A stretch of 64,000 nt of DNA from Bathynomus jamesi (taxonomy: Eukaryota > Arthropoda > Malacostraca > Isopoda > Cirolanidae): contig JAJOZX010002359.1 of the NCBI GenBank assembly GCA_023014485.1, forward strand, positions 594,001 to 658,000, read 5' to 3'. The stretch's first letter is position 1. Each line of letters opens with the position of its first letter. The notes beneath the pieces are model-generated. The model worked only from the letters and a program-made list of their open reading frames with translations, did not search any database and was not told the DNA's origin. Shown here one piece after another: positions 20,959 to 31,324 of this stretch. Made by a program: the position numbers and the translations under genes.

Positions 20959-21619
20959 TATACAGGGTGTTTCAGGAGGAAAGGTCAATACTTTGGGAGG
21001 TGAGAGTATCGTTCATTGTGAGAAAAAAAAGTTTATATGAACATGTGTCTAATTCTGAATGGTTACGGAGATAGAGCTGTTTGAATCTACAGAAACAAAA
21101 GCATTGTTAATGGTAATTAAGAGAAACCAATTACTGTTTCTAACATTTAATGTTTAAACATTGGCATTTTGAATGGTATCAGATACAGAAATGACAAATT
21201 TGTTACAGTTTACAATACATTTTCGAAAATCCCACTGTAAACCTCAATGCACTTTGCCACTCGTGTGCGAAGATCGCGTGTTGTTCTTCTGAGTTGATCT
21301 TGACGTTCCTTTATGCGGGCAGCAGCATCCAAAATGCGGGCGAGCAATTCGTCTCGTGTATCCACCTTTCTTTTGTACACTTGACTTTTCATCCACCCCC
21401 GCAAAGAATAATCTAACGGAGAGAGGTCTGGAGACCTTGGTGGACATTGAATGGGACCAGCGCGGGGGGTAGGAAGAGCTGCGCGCGCATTAGATTCAAA
21501 CAGCTCTATCTCCGTAACCATTCAGAATTAGACACATTTTGATGTGAACTTTTTCCTCAGAATGTCCGATGCTATCACCTCCCGAAGTATTGACCTTTCC
21601 TCCTGAAACACCTTGTGTA
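20959..21619 (-). mobile_element. Deleted mariner-type (DUF4817 family) element inside the penton gene
   Basis: Inverted ends of about 120 bp run from cagggtgtttcaggaggaaag (20963) inward and mirror 21490-21615. Both arms contain aattctgaatggttacggag or its complement. The interior encodes only a transposase C-terminus. Internal deletion has removed the rest. Confidence 0.85.
21210..21470 (-). pseudogene. DUF4817-type transposase C-terminus
   Basis: On the minus strand CPPRSPDLSPLDYSLRGWMK contains the third catalytic aspartate region. It is followed by VYKRKVDTRDELLARI and a tail ending at 21210. The N-terminal half is absent. The family is shared with the fragment at 22805-23480, which carries the other half. 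Confidence 0.8.
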
Positions 21620-22509
21620 TTGAGATATTGGTTAATAGATGAGTCGCAACATTCACATAATGGGGCTTGTCATATGTAATGCTGAAACTCTTCCCTCTAT
21701 GGTTGGGACGTGTACAATGTGCAGCATGCGCCCCTGGGTGTCCCCAACAAATTGATGCTACACGATGTTGTTGTAAATGTAGCACGTGTCTGGGGATGGG
21801 TAGCTTTCACTCAATTTCTCCAGTTTTAAATGATCCATTAAGCTGGACAAGACATGTTGTGCCTCGTGAAAGGTGTCTCTTTGGAGGGCTGCACTATATC
21901 GACCTTCGGACACAATTGTGAAGAGCTCTTTGTCTTTAATATTTCTACTAAGCGTTGATTTTAACTTCAACGTGCGTACAGGTGTGTATATATTTACGAC
22001 TTCAAAAAGTAAGTCGTTTGTCAGGTACGACTTTTCAAGACTCTTGTTTAACCCCGTCACAATGTCCGTGGCTGTGTCATAATGAACAAGTCGTACTGTT
22101 ACATTTGTACTATAGTACTGTATCTCACCGAACAGGACTGATCGCATAGTGTTGTCTAAGGTTATGCCTAATTTTTCACACTCATCGACTCTTCTAAAGA
22201 TCAGAAATATGATCTGTACATTTTCAAGAGTTAAAAATTTGATGGCTAGCTGGAATTCACAAATACCAACTTCGTACGAATCACGTTCCAACTTGGAACG
22301 GAGTTCCATGGAGTTCTGTCACAAAGTTGGCCAGGGTGTTGGTAGGATGTTCAGACAGAGAAGAGGACTGGAGTGTGACATCGAAGTGGTTAGGCGCCAT
22401 GTTGCGTACTAAGTTTCATTATTGCAGGCATTTGCAGCAGCTTTTATATAGGTGTTGAAGGTTTCTGGGTAACCTAGCCATTTCACCAGGTCCACTTTTC
22501 TTTCCTGAA

Positions 22510-22750
22510 CCTTTGCTGCCTAAATTAAAAGACATTTTCTGCAACTCCTCGCGGTAACAGCTCCGGAAATTTCCTCCCTATTCAAATCTTCAACATAATA
22601 CATCATTATCTCCCCTTTAGGTCTCATAGCACTAACTTTAAAAATCTCAGGTGTCCATCATTGCTCAAATCCCTTCGCGAACTTATTTCCCGAACGCGAT
22701 AGCCTTACATAATCAATGATTTTGAAATGTGTAGAGTGTGGGTTGCGGTA
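22510..22750 (-). pseudogene. Polinton integrase C-terminus (chromodomain-side), truncated
   Basis: The minus strand reads FKIIDYVRLSRSGNKFAKGF, then WTPEIFKVSAMRPKG, then YYVEDLNREEISG. A frameshift separates this from REELQKM. This is the C-terminal SH3-like and tail segment typical of Polinton retroviral-type integrases. The catalytic core is missing because the neighbouring sequence (22805 onward) is a different transposon. Confidence 0.6.
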
Positions 22751-22804
22751 CTCCATCTCTTCTCACAATGACCTCTTCTCACAATGATCCCAGAATGTTT
22801 ATAC

Positions 22805-23489
22805 ATGGTTTTTCAGGAGGAAAGGTCAATACTTCGGGAGGTGATAGTATCGGTCATTGTGAGAAAAAAAGTTCATATGAACATGTGTCTAATTCTGAAT
22901 AGTTACGGAGATAGAGCTGTTTGAATCTGATGCGCGCGCAGCTCTTCCTCCCCCTTCCCTCCCCTATAACCTTGAACCATGTAAGCTGTAATATAAGCAT
23001 GTAACATAAGCCAATCGACAGCTGACTGTTGTGAGTGTCATTGTTTGGTGTTTGAAGCAGTGTTAAGAATGCCACACACCTTCACACATGCCGAATATGC
23101 AGATATGGTGTCTGTCTACGGTTTTTACGATGGAAGTGCAACAGCTGCTGTTGCAGAATACCGTCGAGGGTTTCCGAACGGCAGAATTCCGGATCGAAGA
23201 GTGTTTACCAGGGTTTTCAACACATTGCGTGAGATTGGTACACTTCCCAGCGCTCATGTTTAATCTGAACGTGAAGGTCAACAAGATGTGGATGAAGTGG
23301 AAAACTACTAGTCCTACTACTAGCTCACGAAGAATTTCTACACGTCTCGGTGTACTACAAACAAGAGCATGGCGAACATTATGTGAGGAAGGCTTGCATC
23401 CATATCATGTACAGCGTGTACAACACCTTCAACCAGAAGACGCTGCCATGCGACTGGAATGTTGTTATTGGGTAAATGCTTATCTGGCT
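22805..23489 (+). mobile_element. 5' half of a DUF4817-family mariner-type element
   Basis: It begins with the same terminal sequence as the element at 20963 (ttcaggaggaaaggtcaata) and keeps its 5' region and transposase N-terminus. The 3' half is missing and the sequence runs straight into Polinton polymerase near 23485. Confidence 0.8.
23069..23485 (+). pseudogene. DUF4817-type transposase N-terminus
   Basis: ATG 23069 opens [19 protein letters not shown], the helix-turn-helix DUF4817 start, ending in a stop at 23263. In a second frame the homologous continuation TSSRRISTRLGVLQTRAW then HPYHVQRVQHLQPEDAA extends to about 23480. One frameshift plus 3' truncation disables it. Confidence 0.8.
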
Positions 23490-26400
23490 TCAGATTGTAA
23501 GCTTGAGTTTGAGTGTAATATGGGTCGTGAAGAGCTGAGAAGGGTAGAGCAGGAAATGAATGTTGGTATAGTTGTATTTGGAACGGATAATCGTCGTAGG
23601 ACTGTGTATGTTTTTAAAAGCTGTTTGAGAGATCGTACAAGACCTCTACTTATTTTAGGATTGTCAGGAACATCGTATCTCCCCATCCGTAATATAAGGA
23701 CTCTCTACGCTAGTTATGATAAAAGTCGAAAATATGGAAGGCATCATGAGTTGTGTAAGATGTGTCTCGAGTTTGCTGATGATATAGTGAAACACTGTAA
23801 GGAATTCTACATGGTATGTGAGCAGTGTAAATGCCCCAAATGTGAACGTCGTGTGGTTGAAGCTGAGAAGAGGGAATGTAATGTGTGAAGACGAACATTT
23901 TTCAATAATAAATGCTTTGCGCCCCTTAAATCAATTGACACTTCCAGGAAAATGAGGATTTGTAAGTGCGGTATATTTCACATGATAGGTAATTGGGGGA
24001 ATTTCAAGCATAAATGTGATGAAATTCACTGTTTTACATGCCATGAGAAATATAAGGCGGCTGGAGTAAAGCATGTGTGTTATATGAAAGATGCTAAGCC
24101 TAAAAATAGCCTTTGTATAACCGTGTACTACGATATACAAACATACACGAACGCTGAAACCAAAGACGTTATTCCACATTTACTTGAAAGCCACACTATC
24201 TGCGATGAGTGCATGGAGATCGAGTGTGATGAGTGTCACAAATGTGGTAAACGGACAAACGTTTTTAAAACGAACGCACACGGCATCCCTGTGAAACTCT
24301 TTGTATCCTATATTGTAAAAATTAGTGGACAAGTTAAAAAAATGACTGTATACTTGCCCATAACGGGGCAAAATTTCACACGCAGTTCTTTTACAAGGAA
24401 TTGCTTGAATACGATTCATCGGAGATATTTACAGGCGACCCCTTGAAAAGGTGGAGCAAACTTATACAAATGCAGATAAGAGGTAATGTTCAGTTTAAAG
24501 ATAATTTATTATTCACACCTTGTGAATTAGCCAAGTTACCCAAAGTGATGGGTGTAGCCTCCGAAGTTTCAAAAGGGTATTTCCCTTACACATTCCTCAC
24601 TAACGAAACTTTAAATTACGTACGACTACCTCCACCCAAACATTACTTTAAATACACCAACATGAGTGATAGCGAGCGTGAAGATTTTGACCGCTACTAC
24701 AACAAACTTAATGAAACTAGTCCATAAACTATAGCTGATGAATGTGAGTGTTATTGAGTGAATGATGTGCGCGTGCTTAGAGTATGTTTTCAGGCCTTTA
24801 AAAGGATGTACATAGCCCGTTTCAAATGCGATCTGCTGGAAGTCGCTACCACGATCGCCTTATTATATTTTACGGTGTTCAAGAATAACTTCATGCCTAA
24901 AGACACTGGAGCCGACATTCACAGAAACAATCCCCGCAGTTATGGGCACAAGGCTATTTACTGGCTCACACACCTAGAGCAACACAACATAGCAGGGTAT
25001 ACATAAAACACGCCCGCAACACGGGTGAAGTACTCATTAAGGTCAATGATCGTGATTTTTGGGTTGATGATCTAAGTGAAGACCATACGACTGGTGAGAA
25101 GACTGTGTACTCCTTTAACGGATGCTGGTGGCATGGATGCCCGCGCCCTGAGTGTGCCGTCACAGGGGAACTCCATGGAAGATCCAACGTCGATAGCCTC
25201 GCATGGACCCGTAACCGCGATCAAGTTATAGGTTCCCAGTTCACTCACAAGATCGTGTCGGAGCATGAGTATGATGCACGGATGGAAACCGATGAGCAGT
25301 ACTGTGAATAAATAGGGCCATCAAGCGTTCAGTGGTGTTCGATCCTCTCAAATGCGGTGATAGCTTGTTCAGGGGGCGTACAAATCCATTCAAGCTATAC
25401 TTTCCACCTATGGAGGACGGGAAACTCCATTACTACGACTTCTGTTCTTTATATCCCTAGGTGATAAAGAACAATCCGTACCCCGTAGGTGCACCTGAAA
25501 ATCTGGTGGACCCCACCTTGCCAACCACCGAGGAGTTCTCAGCTAACTTGAGTGAGCGCTACTTTGGACTCTCTTTCGTAGACGTGCTCCCCCCTCGCGA
25601 TTTATGATGCCGATCTTACCGGTCGTTATAGATCACAAGCTCATGTTTCCCCTGTGCGTGAAGTGCGGAGAGGAGAACATTGGGGATTGTGATCATACAA
25701 CCAATCAGCGTAAGATCAGAGGTGTATATACAAGCCCTGAGCTGGACCTAGCCTTCGCCATGGGTACAGAATATTGAAGATACATGAAGTGTGGAGGTTT
25801 CAGAAGCTATCCAACCTTTTCACGCCATATATAAACGCTTTTATGAAGGATAAGGTAGAAGCATCGGGGTATCCGCGACGAGTTGATATCGAAGATGAGA
25901 AAACGGCTTATATTCAGCGTTACCGTGCCCGTGAAGGTTCCCAAATTGTTAAGAATCCTGGCAAGCGAAGTAGTGCAAAGTTGTGTCTAAACAGTCTTTG
26001 GGGAAAATTTGAACAGAATACTGGCAAAGGGAACGTTCATTTGGCACAAAGTTATAGGGAAGTCTGGGATTATGCCAACTCTCCCGATAAAGAGGTTATG
26101 GAGATCGTGAATGTAGGTAATACTTACACAATAAAGCACAACATCACCGAACTGACCACAGATACCTCACGGGTTAAAAACATACCTGTAGCCAGCTTCA
26201 CAACGGCCTACGCCCGCATCAAGCTTTGGGGACTACTGCACTCTCTTGGGCGGAGGGTGCTGTACGCTGACACAGATAGCGTAATATTCACAGAGAGGGA
26301 GGGTGAATACATACCTCCTATTGGGGAATTCCTCGGAGATTTATCTGACGAAATCAAGGATGAGTATGGTGATGGTGCATACGCTGACTCATTTTTATCA

Positions 26401-26715
26401 ACAGGACCAAAAACTTATGGGGCACGGGTGAGGGTGGGGGAGGATATGAAATATATCGTGAAGGCTAAGGGTATCACGCTTAACCACGCGAATCGACGAA
26501 TCGTTAACTTTGACTTGTTGAAGGATCTAGTGTGCTTGGAAGATGAGTACAGCCATCCACCCCAACTGACTGTGGGGACCCACAATTTTTGGACGCAGAA
26601 ACTGGAGTGTGTGAAGGAACTTAGGGGTACGATGGTATGCCGTAACACCTATAGGAAACGTTACCAGGTGCCTGGTACCTATGATACCTTACACTTTGGA
26701 TACCTTAATCCTTGA
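23490..26715 (+). pseudogene. Polinton protein-primed DNA polymerase B, broken
   Basis: This is the replicative polymerase of Polintons. Pieces in order: an N-terminal cysteine-rich region (23490-24446, TGA at 23886-23888 inside); an exonuclease region with VYYDIQTYTN near 24128, where the usual DIE motif reads DIQ; 24401-24727 and 24758-25006 in another frame; a TPR-type region with YSFNGCWWHGCP near 25110; motif A YYDFCSLYP near 25434, ended by TAG at 25458-25460; and 25774-26715 with motif B KLCLNSLWGKFEQ and motif C YADTDSVIF. At least six stops or frameshifts are visible. Family assignment is firm from motif order. Confidence 0.88.
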
Positions 26716-26958
26716 TTGTTGATATATATGTGTGTATTGTTAACGATATGTTTATTTATTAGGTATATTTGTTTCAATTAGGGTTCCATTTTCTCCATTG
26801 TGTGTGTGCGTGTGTACAATCCTAGCTCCTCCCACTGTGAGCTCGGTCATGTATCTCCTGTTACCTCATGGGCATATCTCTACCCCGGAGTGCTCAGTTC
26901 ACCTCTGCAAACCCTGGAGCTCAGACGTGTATTTTCTCACGTAGACGAAAAATTAGTG
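26716..26958. other. Spacer after the polymerase
   Basis: Contains a short (TG)n run near 26798-26816. No gene is seen. Confidence 0.4.
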
Positions 26959-27165
26959 ATGGCTACTTTTAATATTGCGTGTTCGACGTTTATGAAGTGG
27001 TATTCGGTAAATTCGGAAGATGTGGTGAATAATGAAAGGCGATCTACCCCACCCTCCTTTGATACTTTTAAGGCTACATTGAATCGCGCGAAGGAACAAG
27101 ATGTTCAAATATCCATGGATATTCTAGCGAGAGTATTGCCGGATTTCACGGTACAAACGACGTAA
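26959..27165 (+). CDS. Unknown 68-residue ORF, Polinton 3' region
   Basis: ATG 26959 opens MATFNIACSTFMKWYSVNSE and ends TVQTT at TAA 27163-27165. The same frame is open upstream from 26800 but without composition support. No domain is recognised. Position just downstream of the polymerase suggests an accessory gene of the element. Confidence 0.4.
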   Translation: MATFNIACSTFMKWYSVNSEDVVNNERRSTPPSFDTFKATLNRAKEQDVQISMDILARVLPDFTVQTT

Positions 27166-27311
27166 TGGACTACGTTGTAGGGCTAAACTGTATAAAAGCG
27201 TACATATACCGTGAGATGAAAGAAACAACGCGTGCAGAAGAGAAGCAACGGATATGGATAATCAGTCTTGTTGATGAGTGGTGAGAGGCGGTATTTTATC
27301 ATGCTGCATCA

Positions 27312-27643
27312 TGGCTACAAGTACTCGTACGATTCATGCTAGAACAAATCCATACACGATTCAACAGCTTATGGTGTGACTCGCTCCTCCCCGTCGAGCC
27401 GACTCGCCCATCCGTGGCTTATAGTCATCTCAGAGCTTGAGCCGACTGGACGTGCACTCCTCGAATACGATGGAACTTCCTTTGAGAAGCATTCTCAATG
27501 TCGCGTACGATGTGTCCGTGGCGAAGTCATTGCGCGTGGTCAGGCGTGAAACCAGTGCCTTTAACTATGTACTTGAAACGATTTCTAGACAAGTAAACTC
27601 TGGTAAACGTAAAGTTATTTATTTGTGTTACGGAGATGAATAG
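27312..27643 (+). pseudogene. Unknown ORF remnant, Polinton 3' region
   Basis: ATG 27312 opens MATSTRTIHARTNPYTIQQL and stops at 27378 (TGA). Downstream the frame from about 27437 reads MELPLRSILNVAYDVSVAKS to a stop at 27643. The two may be one broken gene. A TATA-like tataaaag lies upstream near 27193. No family is recognised. Confidence 0.35.
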
Positions 27644-27775
27644 AGTCTTCTTGTTAGTTGAGGAATGGGGTGAGGTGTAGGCACAAGAAGAGAACAGATT
27701 AGTGATGCCCCCTTATATGCCGTTGTTTGTACTTTCTGTATAAATAACGATCAGCCATGCATTGATATACGACTG

Positions 27776-28039
27776 ATGTGGAAGAATGCATCTGATAATA
27801 ACGTTCTTGTCCCAACGCAAAACCGATTCATCCTCGACAGAATGTTTGAAATCGTCGGATTCCGCAAGCTGAAGCCTATATTAGACTCGCGTGTTACAGA
27901 TATGATTTATTTTGACACGGTTCTTGAATACGCATACACCGCTCTGCTCGACGGATTTATCGAATGTAGGAATGAACAAGGCGAGAATGGTCTAGAGCTG
28001 AATGCTTATTTAAAAGGTTTAGACTTCGAAATATCATGA
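27776..28039 (+). CDS. Unknown 87-residue ORF, Polinton 3' region
   Basis: ATG 27776 opens MWKNASDNNVLVPTQNRF and ends at TGA 28037-28039. A tataaata box lies about 35-40 bases upstream, near 27738. The protein is mixed in charge with no membrane segment or motif I recognise. It is probably an accessory gene of the element. Confidence 0.45.
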   Translation: MWKNASDNNVLVPTQNRFILDRMFEIVGFRKLKPILDSRVTDMIYFDTVLEYAYTALLDGFIECRNEQGENGLELNAYLKGLDFEIS

Positions 28040-28539
28040 ACTTTAGCACAAGAGACTTGAGCCGTACAGGGCAGAGCTCGCCTACACTGTTCATCCTGAA
28101 GAATTGTACCTCCATATAATGAGCAGCTGTCGCTACGATTTGGAAGATTATTTCAATTACCGCTATGCGTTGTGAAGAAGAGTTCACGATTGAAAAGCTC
28201 GGGTCGGTAAGGAAAAACCCTCCGTTGGAAAGGAGTGTTTATAAACTTGTATTTAATAATGATGTGGTGGCTAACGATACCCTCTTTGTGCGTGCTTTTG
28301 ATTGTATTCTATCCGTGTTTAAAGACAACTTGCCAACCGAATGTAAAGTGGGCACAAAAATAGTATTGAACGATATGAAGGCCATTTACATCGAGTATAG
28401 GAGGCTGCACACCTTGAGCAGTGAAATAATGTTAAATCGTACTTACTGCGTAATGCAAAGCAATAATGATGTGACTGTAGACTTGATTACGTGCGAGTTT
28501 AGTGTTTTAGTTAAGCGCAGTAAAACGAATGTATCTTGA
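28040..28539 (+). pseudogene. Unknown ORF, Polinton 3' region, likely frameshifted
   Basis: From about 28050 one frame reads RLEPYRAELAYTVHPEEL to a stop at 28155. A second frame from ATG 28165 continues for 124 residues (MRCEEEFTIEKLGSVRKN...) to TGA 28537-28539. The similar charge and direct abutment suggest a single gene with one frameshift. No homologous family is recognised. Confidence 0.4.
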
Positions 28540-28583
28540 TGTATATTATTTTCAATATATTTAATTATTTAATATAACTGTGT

Positions 28584-28614
<31 letters not shown>

Positions 28615-28712
28615 TATGTATATTTTTTTTTCTGTGCTAATATGTTGATTATACTCCATCGTTTTCTACATTATTATTTTTTATTTTCAATGTTTAATAT
28701 TATTTTTTTTTC

Positions 28713-28801
<89 letters not shown>

Positions 28802-29085
28802 GTATTTCTCTTGTACTGTTATAGTGATGGTTATACTCCAATGTTTTGTATATTATTTTTATTTTTGGATTTTATATATATTCCTCGTTCTTATTTCTTA
28901 TGCTATTATTATTTTTTATTTTATTTTTCTTCATATATTTTCAATCTTTTGTATAGGATTTTGTATTTATTTTCGATATATTTGTGAAATTGATTTTAAT
29001 AATTCGTCTAATTAAACAGAATGATGTAATGGTGTTTTATTTAATTCCTTTGGTTGTATATATAAACGATATTATTATTTAATTA
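28540..29085. repeat. (TA)n- and T-rich low-complexity DNA
   Basis: Long (TA)n at about 28580-28610, 28720-28755 and 28759-28800, then T-rich sequence. Open frames across it are artefacts of dinucleotide repeats. No gene. Confidence 0.8.
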
Positions 29086-29089
29086 TATA

Positions 29090-29460
29090 TATACCAAATG
29101 GCTGGTTAGGCCTTCTAAACCGACTGACCTATTTCTAAGCCAACTGTCAAGAATATCTGAATAGCGCAGTCTGGCTGCTGAAAAGTTAATTAATATATAC
29201 ACCTGCCTTCTAGGTCTTCTACGTCAACTGGCGGGTTAAGCCAACTGTCGGATAATGCCAACTGGCGGAAAGCCAACTGCTAAGAATATATGCTTTAATT
29301 AAATAAATAGCGCAATCTGACAACTCAACCCTAATAATGTACACCTGAACAAATCACTTACTCTTTCTAAGAAGCCTTGCAAGCCAACTGGCGGATTATG
29401 CCAAATGGCTGATTAGGACATTATAAAACAGCTGGCGCTCGGATGGACTTTCATTATGCG
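29090..29460. repeat. Degenerate minisatellite with AAGCCAACTG core
   Basis: The word gccaactg with the extension gcgga or tcgga recurs about ten times (for example near 29139, 29230, 29240, 29257, 29272, 29382). Larger blocks with aatagcgcaatctgac also recur (29162 and 29306). It is non-coding. Confidence 0.6.
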
Positions 29461-29519
29461 TCTGGCAGGAGCCAGGCGAACACTCCTCTTTCCTTCTTAG
29501 GTTAAAGCTTAGGTTAGGT

Positions 29520-29690
29520 TTCACTTTGGGTGGGAGGCCGTCCCACCTTCTCTCCCAAAGACCCTCCTCCTTTCTCTCCCTCTCATAGGTTAGGTATACC
29601 CCTTTGGGGGTGAGGCTGTTCCAACTTCTCCCCCAAAGAGGTTAGGGGAACTCCCCCAGCTTTCTGGGGAGTTCCCCTTCATTGCAGCTT
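29520..29690. repeat. Three successive GC-rich hairpins
   Basis: CTTTGGGTGGGAGG...CTCCCAAAG (29522-29560), CCTTTGGGGGTGAGG...CCCCCAAAGAGG (29600-29641) and GGGGAACTCCCCC...GGGGAGTTCCCC (29644-29679) are three inverted repeats in a row, the first two clearly related. No protein is encoded. Confidence 0.6.
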
Positions 29691-29870
29691 GGGGGATAAC
29701 TCCTCCCCATTTTTGCATAATCCCATCCCGAACTTTGTTGCATAACCTCTTTCAACATTCCTCCCCCCCTTTGCAACATTTGCAATTGCATTGCACGCTA
29801 ACCTTTTGCGCCCATACTACTGCACCACCTCGCAGTAAAAGATTGGTGGGAATACCAAAATTTCAATAAA
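29691..29870. other. C-rich spacer
   Basis: No gene is seen. It repeats ttgcataa-type words twice. Confidence 0.35.
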
Positions 29871-30480
29871 TTTAATGTGTACATGGGAACACTCTTGTCC
29901 TCTAGTTTTTTAGATGAAATATTGTAGTTCACTCTATCATATGCCTTACTTATATCTTCGAAACGACTATAAATAGTTTAATTACTGCCAGTGTACTTAA
30001 ATATAATTTCCTTCAATACACAGATACAGAGATCAGTTGAATGAAACCAAACCGATTTGGAGATGTTCATAAGTAATCATTTAATCAGCGTAACAAGAGT
30101 TTCTCTCGTAGTTTCGAGAAGCAGGAGGTGACAGCAATAGGCATGTAATTGTTGCTGGATAGAATGTTCCCATATTTATTTTTGACAAGGGGTAAGATAT
30201 ATATCCTTATAAACTCTGCAGGAATATAACTATGAGCAAGCATGGATGATAAGAGCAATGCGATATGAAAACGCCCCACGTCAGTGGCATATTTTAAGTA
30301 CTTATTCGATAGGTCCTCTGCCCTTGAAGCAGAACCAGTCTTTAACTCTTTAATCAAACTATTAACTTCAGGAACTGACGTCCAAGTATTTTCCCTGCGT
30401 CTTCCCACTACCGTTTCGCTGCAGCTTATCTCAAGATTAGTCCTTCTCACACTATTAACAATGTTTCAGTATAGTTTTAC
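29870..30480 (-). pseudogene. LINE reverse transcriptase fragment
   Basis: The minus strand from about 30460 reads WTSVPEVNSLIKELKTGSAS, then AEFIRIYILPLVKNKYGN and NNYMPIAVTSCFSKL, the N-terminal RT palm landmarks of Jockey/RTE-like LINEs. After a stop at 30085 a degraded continuation includes EDISKAYDRVN, matching RT motif A. The 5' and 3' parts are missing. Confidence 0.75.
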
Positions 30481-30534
30481 CACAGCCTTGCATTTTCTTC
30501 CTTCCCAAACATTACATCGATATATATATATATA

Positions 30535-31311
30535 CAGGGTGTCCCATAAGTCCAGCATCATAGGAAAAATTCATATTTTTCTATTTCTACAAACCATAAT
30601 TCATATTTTTCTTATGCTCGGGATGCCAATTTCCCGTCCACCATTCTGTTCAGTGACGAGGCTGTTTTTTATGGAAATGGTGAGGTAAATCGACAGAACA
30701 CCCGCTACTGGTCTCAAAACAACCCTCACTGGTATACCTCTTCAAAGGAACAAGGTGAATCTCGGGTGATGGTATGGTGTGGCATTTGGAAGGATCGCAT
30801 CATAAGCCCCCTCTTTTTCGATGAACATGTCACTGGAGGCACCTACCTACGTATGCTCAAAGAAGAAGCATTTCCCAGTGTCTTGAACGAAGAAGGAAAT
30901 TTCCCAACATCGTTCCAGCAAGACGGCGCTCCTGCACATTACAGCACCCAAGTAAGGGAATACCTGTGCCAACAATTCCCTGGTCATTGTATAGGACGTC
31001 GAGGGCCTGTGGACTGGCCAGCTAGAAGCTCGGATCTCACGCCACTAGATTTTTATCTCTGGGGCCACTTGAAAGCGCTGTTGTACGGAGAGAAAATTAG
31101 GAGTGTTGAACATTTGCGGCAGCGCATTATTGGGGCATGTAACACCATTACTCCTGACATCATTCACCATGTGCTTGCTGACTGGGTATCACGTCTGAAT
31201 TTGTGTATTGAAAACAATGGTGGACATATTGAGCACGTTTTGTAAATAAAAGCTTTTGTTTTGCCTTTTTTTATTATTTTTCATATGATGCCGGACTGAT
31301 GGGACACCCTG
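30535..31311 (+). mobile_element. Internally deleted mariner-type element
   Basis: Inverted ends of about 35 bp begin cagggtgtcccataagtcca and mirror the right end at 31275-31311. (TA)n flanks both sides. The interior keeps only the C-terminal half of the transposase. Confidence 0.88.
30606..31245 (+). pseudogene. mariner-type transposase, catalytic half only
   Basis: The readable product starts around TILFSDEAVFYGNGEVN, the first catalytic aspartate region, in one frame. It continues in a frame open from 30766 as VMVWCGIWKDRIISPLFF through SFQQDGAPAHYST and WPARSSDLTPLDFYLW to the natural stop at 31245. The N-terminal DNA-binding half is absent, so the copy is non-autonomous. Confidence 0.85.
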
Positions 31312-31324
31312 TGTATATATAGAT

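Larger units (their letters stand above)
20888..22400 (-). pseudogene. Polinton penton-type minor capsid protein, interrupted by a transposon
   Basis: This is a vertex (single jelly-roll) protein of the virion. ATG 22400 opens MAPNHFDVTLQSSSLSEHP. A 10-base repeat (gaactccatg/gaactc) near 22305-22320 shifts the frame, after which LERDSYEVGICEFQLAI continues. A stop follows near 21758, and another shift occurs before YDKPHYVNVATHLLTNISI. A mariner-type element (about 20959-21619) then splits the gene. The C-terminus resumes beyond it as IPFGDGSLTVKLHFRRIQL. The two ends flank the insertion at a TA, consistent with TA target duplication. Confidence 0.7.
17440..28540. mobile_element. Decayed Polinton (Maverick) virus-like transposon
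   Basis: One block carries the diagnostic gene set of Polintons: adenain-like protease, double-jelly-roll major capsid protein, capsid-associated protein, penton-type protein and retroviral-type integrase C-terminus on the minus strand, and protein-primed DNA polymerase B on the plus strand. I did not recognise the packaging ATPase or the terminal inverted repeats, so the outer limits are estimates. All core genes are interrupted by stops, frameshifts or later transposons, so this is an old endogenous copy. Confidence 0.85.

Noticed and set aside
28642..28987. Open frames rich in tyrosine and isoleucine
   Set aside because: They are translations of (TA)n and T-rich tracts, not proteins. The same applies to 16339-16599, 2742-2957, 31475-31863 and 53351-53545.
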